Below, piece after piece: positions 7,837 through 11,344 of a stretch of 11,344 nucleotides of DNA (within the stretch, counting starts at the first letter, position 1; each line of letters starts with the position of its first letter). Source of the DNA: a bacterium HR12 (GTDB lineage Bacteria > Actinomycetota > UBA4738 > HRBIN12); NCBI GenBank assembly GCA_002898915.1, contig BEHO01000014.1, positions 1 to 11,344 of the forward strand, in the 5' to 3' direction. Made by a program: the position numbers and the translations under genes. The notes beneath the pieces were generated by a model, which worked only from the letters and a program-made list of their open reading frames with translations, was not told the origin of the DNA and searched no databases.

Positions 7837-7843
7837 CTTCCCC

Positions 7844-8668
7844 ATGTCCGGGACCCACCTCGACCTGCCGGTGCTGATGAGCGCTGACCAGATCCGACGC
7901 CGCGAGTTCGTCGCCGTGCGGCGCGGGTACGACCCGGCCCAGGTCCGGGAGTTCCTCGAGCAGGTGGCGGACCAGGTCCAGCAGCTCGAGGCGATGCTGC
8001 GGGAGGCGCGACTGGAAGCCGAGAACGCCATCCGTGCGGCGGAACAGCCCAAGGTGGACCCGTACGAGCAGCTCGCCGGCCGCGTGGCCGGGCTCCTCCG
8101 CGCCGTGGACGAGGAGGCCGAGCGTCTGCGCCGGGAGGCTCGCGCGGAGGCCGAGCGGATCCTCTCCGAGGCCAGGGCCGACGCGGAGCGGATCCGCAGC
8201 GAGGCGGAGTCGCGCGCCGCCGAGCTCCGCGCCGAGGCCGAGGCCGCCCTGCGGGAGGCGCGCGAGCAGGCGGACCGGACCATCGCGGGGCTCGCGACGA
8301 AGCGGGACGAGCTCGTGGAGCAGCTCGCGAGGATGCAGGAGCGGCTGGTGGGGGTGGCGAGGGAGCTCGAGTCCACGATCTCGGCGCCGGTGGGTCCGGT
8401 TCCCTCACCCTCCGGATCGGAGGCGGAGGGGCGCGCCGAGGCCCCGCCCGAGGGAGGCCGGAAGGAACGCCCGGAGGAGCGGACGATCGTGCTCGGGGAG
8501 GCCAGCCCCGAGCCGGCCGACGAGGACCCCGACGATCTCGGCGCGGACGCCCGCGAGGCCCTCCTCGACGCCGCCTTCGACGACCCCTGGGCCGACGCCG
8601 GGTCGCTCGAGGCGCCGGAGATCCCGCCCCTCGACCTCGACTGGGGAGAGCTCCCGGAGGAGCGCTAG
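7844..8668 (+). CDS. DivIVA-domain coiled-coil protein
   Basis: A 274-residue cytoplasmic protein with a short DivIVA N-terminal domain: REF (20-22), then RRGYDPAQVREFLEQV (26-41), the GYD-x-x-x-V-x-x-FL-x-x-V signature of membrane-curvature-binding DivIVA/Wag31/GpsB-like proteins. A long coiled coil follows (about 42-170). Its central part has an exact 11-residue period, with AER[LI] at 92, 103 and 114 and AAEL at 125, and EA[RE] at 98, 109, 120 and 131; such hendecads favour a gently right-handed coil. Residues from about 185 to the end are acidic, Pro/Glu/Asp-rich and probably disordered. The likely role is polar or septal scaffolding of cell-wall growth. It could be the main Wag31-type protein or an accessory DivIVA-domain protein, as the usual ftsZ/sepF/yggT neighbours are absent. 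It has its own promoter and an AGGAGG site. Confidence 0.82.
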   Translation: MSGTHLDLPVLMSADQIRRREFVAVRRGYDPAQVREFLEQVADQVQQLEAMLREARLEAENAIRAAEQPKVDPYEQLAGRVAGLLRAVDEEAERLRREARAEAERILSEARADAERIRSEAESRAAELRAEAEAALREAREQADRTIAGLATKRDELVEQLARMQERLVGVARELESTISAPVGPVPSPSGSEAEGRAEAPPEGGRKERPEERTIVLGEASPEPADEDPDDLGADAREALLDAAFDDPWADAGSLEAPEIPPLDLDWGELPEER

Positions 8669-8704
8669 GTCGCGACGTCGGCGGCGATCCGCGCCCCCGC
8701 CTGC

Positions 8705-8710
8705 GATGAT
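8705..8710 (+). promoter_or_regulatory. Candidate -10 box (TGC-GATGAT) for a leaderless prfA transcript
   Basis: GATGAT, preceded by TGC like an extended -10 element, ends six bases before the prfA ATG. There is no Shine-Dalgarno sequence in the 25 bases before the start, so a leaderless message beginning at the ATG is the simplest reading. The upstream DivIVA transcript could also read through, because the gap is only 48 bases. Confidence 0.4.
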
Positions 8711-8716
8711 CGGGGT

Positions 8717-9790
8717 ATGGACGTCGACGTCCGCCTGCGCGAGATCGAGGAGCGGTACGAGGCCCTCCAGGCCGAGATGGCCTCGCCCGAGGTCGCCCGG
8801 GACCCCGAGCGCCTCCGTCGGCTCGGCAAGGATCTCGCCGAGCTGCGGGAGATCGTCGTCCCCTACCGCGAGTACCTGAACGTCCGCAGACAGGCGGAGG
8901 AGGCCCGCGCCCTGGCGAAGGAGGAGGCCGACCCGGAGATGGAGGCCTACCTCCGGGAGGAGGCGGCGGCGGCGGAGGCGCGCGCCGCCGAGCTGCGCGC
9001 GAGGCTCGAGGAGCTGCTCGTCCCGAAGGATCCGTACGAGGACAAGGACGTCCTCGTGGAGATCCGGGCGGGCGCGGGTGGTGAGGAGGCCGCCCTGTGG
9101 GCCGCCGACCTCCTCCAGCTCTACCGGGGGTACGCCGAGCGCCACGGCTGGAAGACCGAGGTGATCTCCTCCTCTCCCTCGGACCTGGGCGGGTTCAAGG
9201 AGGTCGTCCTCGAGGTCCGGGGGAAGGGTGCGTACCCGCGCCTCAAGCACGAGTCCGGCGTCCATCGGGTCCAGCGGGTCCCGGTGACCGAGTCGGCGGG
9301 GCGCATCCACACCTCGACCGCCACCGTCGCGGTCCTGCCGGAGGCGGAGGAGGTCGAGGTGGACATCCGCCCCGAGGACCTCGAGATCAGCGTGTTCCGC
9401 TCGAGCGGTCCGGGCGGGCAGAGCGTGAACACGACCGACTCGGCCGTGCGCATCGTGCACAAGCCGACCGGCATCAGGGTGGAGTGCCAGGAGGAGCGCT
9501 CCCAGCTCCAGAACCGCGAGAAGGCGATGCGGTACCTCCGTGCCCGACTGCTGCAGCGGGCCCGCGAGGAGGCCGCGGCCAAGGAGGCGGCGGCCCGCCG
9601 CCAGCAGGTCGGGACGGGGGAGCGGGCGGAGAAGATCCGCACCTACAACTTCCCCGAGAACCGGGTCACGGACCACCGCGTGAAGCTCACGGTGCACCAG
9701 CTCCAGGACGTGCTCGCCGGCGACATCGACGTGTTCGTCGAGGCCCTCATGGCGGCGGAGCGGGCGGCCCAGCTGGCCGGGGAGGGCTGA
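8717..9790 (+). CDS. prfA: Peptide chain release factor 1 (RF1)
   Basis: A 357-residue class I release factor that recognises UAA and UAG and triggers peptide release on the ribosome. The N-terminal part (1-about 105) is a charged helical domain. The stop-codon recognition tripeptide is Pro-Val-Thr (189-191 in RVPVTES), which is the RF1 PxT type and not the SPF of RF2. The catalytic GGQ is at 233-235 in SGPGGQSVN, and its glutamine is the substrate of PrmC, encoded directly downstream. The segment GAGGEEA about residues 118-124 is typical of the family. The length equals that of bacterial RF1 proteins (about 355-360). The start is chosen because the domain begins right there and a -10 box is positioned for a leaderless mRNA. 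The stop is one base from the prmC start. Confidence 0.97.
   Translation: MDVDVRLREIEERYEALQAEMASPEVARDPERLRRLGKDLAELREIVVPYREYLNVRRQAEEARALAKEEADPEMEAYLREEAAAAEARAAELRARLEELLVPKDPYEDKDVLVEIRAGAGGEEAALWAADLLQLYRGYAERHGWKTEVISSSPSDLGGFKEVVLEVRGKGAYPRLKHESGVHRVQRVPVTESAGRIHTSTATVAVLPEAEEVEVDIRPEDLEISVFRSSGPGGQSVNTTDSAVRIVHKPTGIRVECQEERSQLQNREKAMRYLRARLLQRAREEAAAKEAAARRQQVGTGERAEKIRTYNFPENRVTDHRVKLTVHQLQDVLAGDIDVFVEALMAAERAAQLAGEG
8719..8732. other. 14-bp perfect palindrome at the prfA start codon
   Basis: GGACGTCGACGTCC overlaps the third base of the prfA start codon and codes for the MDVDV beginning of RF1. A further GACGTC lies at 8674-8679, on the other side of the -10 box. It could be a small operator or 5' hairpin on a leaderless RNA, but Asp-Val codon pairs alone produce such sequences in a GC-rich gene, so significance is doubtful. 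Confidence 0.3.
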
Positions 9791-9791
9791 C

Positions 9792-10622
9792 GTGCGCCCC
9801 GCCCAGCTGATCGCCCGGGCCGCCGCCTACCTCGAACGCCACGGCGTGGACAGCCCCCGGGCCACCGCCGAGATCCTCCTCATGCACGTCCTCGGGACCG
9901 ACCGCGTCGGCCTGTACACGAGGGTCGAGCGGCTCGACGCCCGGCAGGCCAGGGAGTTCGGTCGAGCCCTGTGTCAACGCTGCGCCGGCACCCCGGTGCA
10001 GCACCTCACCGGTGAGCAGGCCTTCCACCGCCTCCGCCTCGAGGTGCGCCCCGGCGTGTTCGTGCCGCGACCCGAGACGGAGGTCCTGGTCGAGGTGGCC
10101 CTCCGCGAGATCCGAGAGGTCGAGGCGCCCGTCGTCGTCGACGTGGGAACCGGGACCGGGGCCATCGCCCTCGCCATCAAGCGGGAGCGGCCGGACGCGG
10201 CCGTGTTCGCCACGGACGTCGCCCCGGAGGCGGTGGAGCTCGCGCGGGTGAACGCCGCCCGGCTGGGGCTCGAGGTGGACGTGCGGCAGGGGGACCTCCT
10301 CGCGCCGCTCCCCGACGACCTGCGGGGGTGGGTCGACCTGGTGGTGAGCAACCCGCCGTACGTGCCCGAGGAGGAGTACGAGGATCTCCCCGCGGAGGTG
10401 CGGGCCGACCCTCGGGAGGCGCTCATCGGCGGGCCGGAGGTCTACGAGCGCCTGGCGGCCGAGGCCACCCGGTGGCTGCGGGACGGCGGGGTGCTCGCGG
10501 TCGAGATCCACGCGGCCGCCGGCGAGGCCGTCCGCTCCATCCTGCGCCGGAGCTTCGCCGACGTCCGGGTGCATCGGGACCTCGCCGGTCGCGACCGCGT
10601 GCTGACCGCGCGGCGGCCGTGA
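9792..10622 (+). CDS. prmC: Peptide chain release factor N5-glutamine methyltransferase
   Basis: A 276-residue SAM-dependent methyltransferase that methylates the glutamine of the GGQ motif in RF1 and RF2, raising release efficiency. An N-terminal helical domain (1-about 85) binds the release factor and ends in PVQHLTGEQAF. The FVPRPETEVLV stretch near residues 92-102 is a PrmC hallmark. The SAM-binding loop DVGTGTG is at 117-123, and the catalytic NPPY at 187-190. The GTG start lies one base after the prfA stop and is preceded by GGGGAGGG at 9779-9786, so the two genes are a translationally linked pair. No tsaC/sua5 gene follows, although it often does in related clusters. Confidence 0.95.
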   Translation: MRPAQLIARAAAYLERHGVDSPRATAEILLMHVLGTDRVGLYTRVERLDARQAREFGRALCQRCAGTPVQHLTGEQAFHRLRLEVRPGVFVPRPETEVLVEVALREIREVEAPVVVDVGTGTGAIALAIKRERPDAAVFATDVAPEAVELARVNAARLGLEVDVRQGDLLAPLPDDLRGWVDLVVSNPPYVPEEEYEDLPAEVRADPREALIGGPEVYERLAAEATRWLRDGGVLAVEIHAAAGEAVRSILRRSFADVRVHRDLAGRDRVLTARRP

Positions 10623-10669
10623 GGCGCGCCGGCCGCGACAGGACCGAGCGCCGTTCCCCGACCGGAGGG

Positions 10670-10675
10670 TAGACT
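10670..10675 (+). promoter_or_regulatory. Candidate -10 box (TAGACT) of the phosphatase-rpiB transcript
   Basis: TAGACT ends nine bases before the ATG at 10685, identical in sequence and spacing to the box before the phosphoesterase at 1003. A GGAGGG at 10664-10669 is too far from the start (15 bases) to act as a ribosome binding site, so a leaderless or near-leaderless message is likely. The -35 region shows no consensus. Confidence 0.5.
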
Positions 10676-10684
10676 CCGGGTCCC

Positions 10685-11275
10685 ATGCCTGGCTCGATCC
10701 TCGTGGTCTGCACCGGGAACGTGTGTCGCTCGCCGATCGCGGAGGGGTTCCTCCGAACCGTCCTGGAGGAGCGGCTCGGGGATGACGCGCCCCTCGTCGC
10801 CTCGGCCGGCACCGCCGGGTGGGAGGGAGCGCCGGCGACGCCCGAGGCGGTCGCGGCCGCGGCCGAGCTCGGCGTGGACATCGCGGGGCACCGTGCGCGT
10901 GCGCTCCGTGCCGAGCACGTGCTCGCGGCGGACCTCGTGGTCACGATGACGAGGGAGCAGCGTGACGAGGTCGCCGAGGAGGTCCCGGCGGCGAGGGCCC
11001 GCGTCTTCACGCTGAAGGAGCTCGTCCGGTCGCTCGAGGCCGAGCCGATCCCGCCGGACGTGTCGGAGCGCTCACCGTCGGCGCTCGCACGCCTGGCCGA
11101 CGAGCGACGGATCCGAGGGCTCGGACGGAACCCCCACGACGAGGACGTCGTCGACCCCATCGGCTCCCCGATGGAGACCTACCGCGCCGTGGCCTGGGAG
11201 CTGCAGGGCTGGTGCCGCCGCCTCGCCGACCTCATGGCTCCGGCGCCGGCGCGGATGGAGCCGGGCGAGGGCTGA
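10685..11275 (+). CDS. Low-molecular-weight protein tyrosine phosphatase family protein
   Basis: A 196-residue cytoplasmic phosphatase. The N-terminal CX5R loop is CTGNVCRSP (Cys9 nucleophile, Arg15), and the general acid sits in the DP motif Asp157-Pro158 (DVVDPIG), both as in low-molecular-weight phosphotyrosine phosphatases. The protein is longer than the usual 150 residues, because about 40 residues (roughly 112-151) are added before the acid loop. The position before rpiB matches Bacillus YwlE, a protein-arginine phosphatase, but YwlE's selectivity-determining threonine (CTGNTCRS) is Val13 here, closer to the Ile of tyrosine phosphatases. An arsenate reductase role is unlikely, since the cysteines of the redox relay are missing. 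The promoter box TAGACT lies nine bases upstream. The gene is followed after three bases by rpiB. Confidence 0.87.
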   Translation: MPGSILVVCTGNVCRSPIAEGFLRTVLEERLGDDAPLVASAGTAGWEGAPATPEAVAAAAELGVDIAGHRARALRAEHVLAADLVVTMTREQRDEVAEEVPAARARVFTLKELVRSLEAEPIPPDVSERSPSALARLADERRIRGLGRNPHDEDVVDPIGSPMETYRAVAWELQGWCRRLADLMAPAPARMEPGEG

Positions 11276-11278
11276 GCG

Positions 11279-11344
11279 GTGCGGATCGTGCTCGGGGCCG
11301 ATCACGCCGGGTACCGGCTGAAGGAGGACGTCAAGCGGTTCCTC
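11279..11344 (+). CDS. rpiB: Ribose-5-phosphate isomerase B, N-terminal fragment (cut by window end)
   Basis: The first 22 codons of RpiB, which interconverts ribose 5-phosphate and ribulose 5-phosphate in the pentose phosphate pathway. The visible sequence MRIVLGADHAGYRLKEDVKR matches the conserved family start, with the substrate-binding Asp8-His9 in GADHAG. GTG is the start, three bases after the phosphatase stop, so the two are cotranscribed. The rest of the gene lies outside the window. A related LacAB-type isomerase is the only real alternative, and the context favours RpiB. Confidence 0.88.
   Translation, partial: MRIVLGADHAGYRLKEDVKRFL

Larger units (their letters stand above)
7546..7843. 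other. 298-bp intergenic stretch without a supported gene
   Basis: This is the longest gene-free stretch in the window. Its left end holds the remainder of the 9-bp triplication and its right end the divIVA promoter, leader and ribosome binding site. In between, one plus-strand frame is open from before 7546 through the divIVA start, with high G/C at third positions and a hydrophobic stretch after a GTG at 7590, but it lacks a ribosome binding site and overlaps divIVA, so it is not called. An imperfect hairpin (GTCCGA 7737-7742 / TCGGAC 7759-7764) has no T-run. No tRNA or known riboswitch was recognised. Confidence 0.6.

Noticed and set aside
7727..7843. Longer N-terminus for the DivIVA-domain protein from ATG 7727 or 7808
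   Set aside because: The upstream part is Arg/Pro/Ser-rich without a ribosome binding site and includes the candidate promoter; AGGAGG directs initiation at 7844.
10685..11275. Arsenate reductase annotation for the low-molecular-weight phosphatase
   Set aside because: Thioredoxin-linked ArsC needs a pair of further cysteines in the middle of the protein; only Cys9, Cys14 and one near the C-terminus are present.

Overview
The window is about 11.3 kb of very GC-rich DNA (about 70% by eye, with strong G/C at third codon positions). It is almost fully coding and reads as a chromosomal housekeeping region of an actinobacterium. The clues are: the order rho - rpmE - DUF1385 - prfA - prmC - (low-molecular-weight phosphatase) - rpiB, a Rho with a long charged linker, a MarP-type CvpA/trypsin protease, a DivIVA-domain protein, GTG and TTG starts, and several genes with no Shine-Dalgarno sequence but a TAnnnT box just upstream of the start. 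A deep-branching lineage (Rubrobacteria/Thermoleophilia-like or an uncultured class) fits better than a classical mycobacterium or streptomycete, but sequence reading alone cannot settle this.

Layout. Bases 1-939 (minus strand) hold the N-terminal 313 codons of a membrane-anchored MarP-like serine protease, cut by the window edge. A 63-bp divergent intergenic region separates it from a tightly packed plus-strand operon: a class III-type metallophosphoesterase (1003), cyclic 2,3-diphosphoglycerate synthetase (1822), 2-phosphoglycerate kinase (3157), a small transaldolase (4107), transcription terminator Rho (4771, TTG start), ribosomal protein L31 (6412) and a DUF1385 membrane protein (6631). 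A 298-bp gap follows, with a 9-bp triplication at its left end and a good promoter at its right end. Then come a DivIVA-domain coiled-coil protein (7844), release factor 1 (8717), its glutamine methyltransferase PrmC (9792), a long low-molecular-weight phosphatase (10685) and the first 22 codons of ribose-5-phosphate isomerase B (11279, cut by the window end).

Most notable: the two genes at 1822-4110 encode both enzymes of the cyclic 2,3-diphosphoglycerate (cDPG) pathway, which is known biochemically from hyperthermophilic and thermophilic methanogens. 2-phosphoglycerate kinase makes 2,3-bisphosphoglycerate from 2-phosphoglycerate, and the synthetase closes it to the cyclic anhydride. Here they sit side by side inside a bacterial rho-rpmE operon, preceded by a phosphoesterase that is a reasonable candidate for the missing cDPG hydrolase and followed by a transaldolase of central carbon metabolism. 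The synthetase gene also carries a local island of rare, AT-richer codons containing a good promoter-like sequence. The rest of the window is a conventional translation and transcription-termination block.
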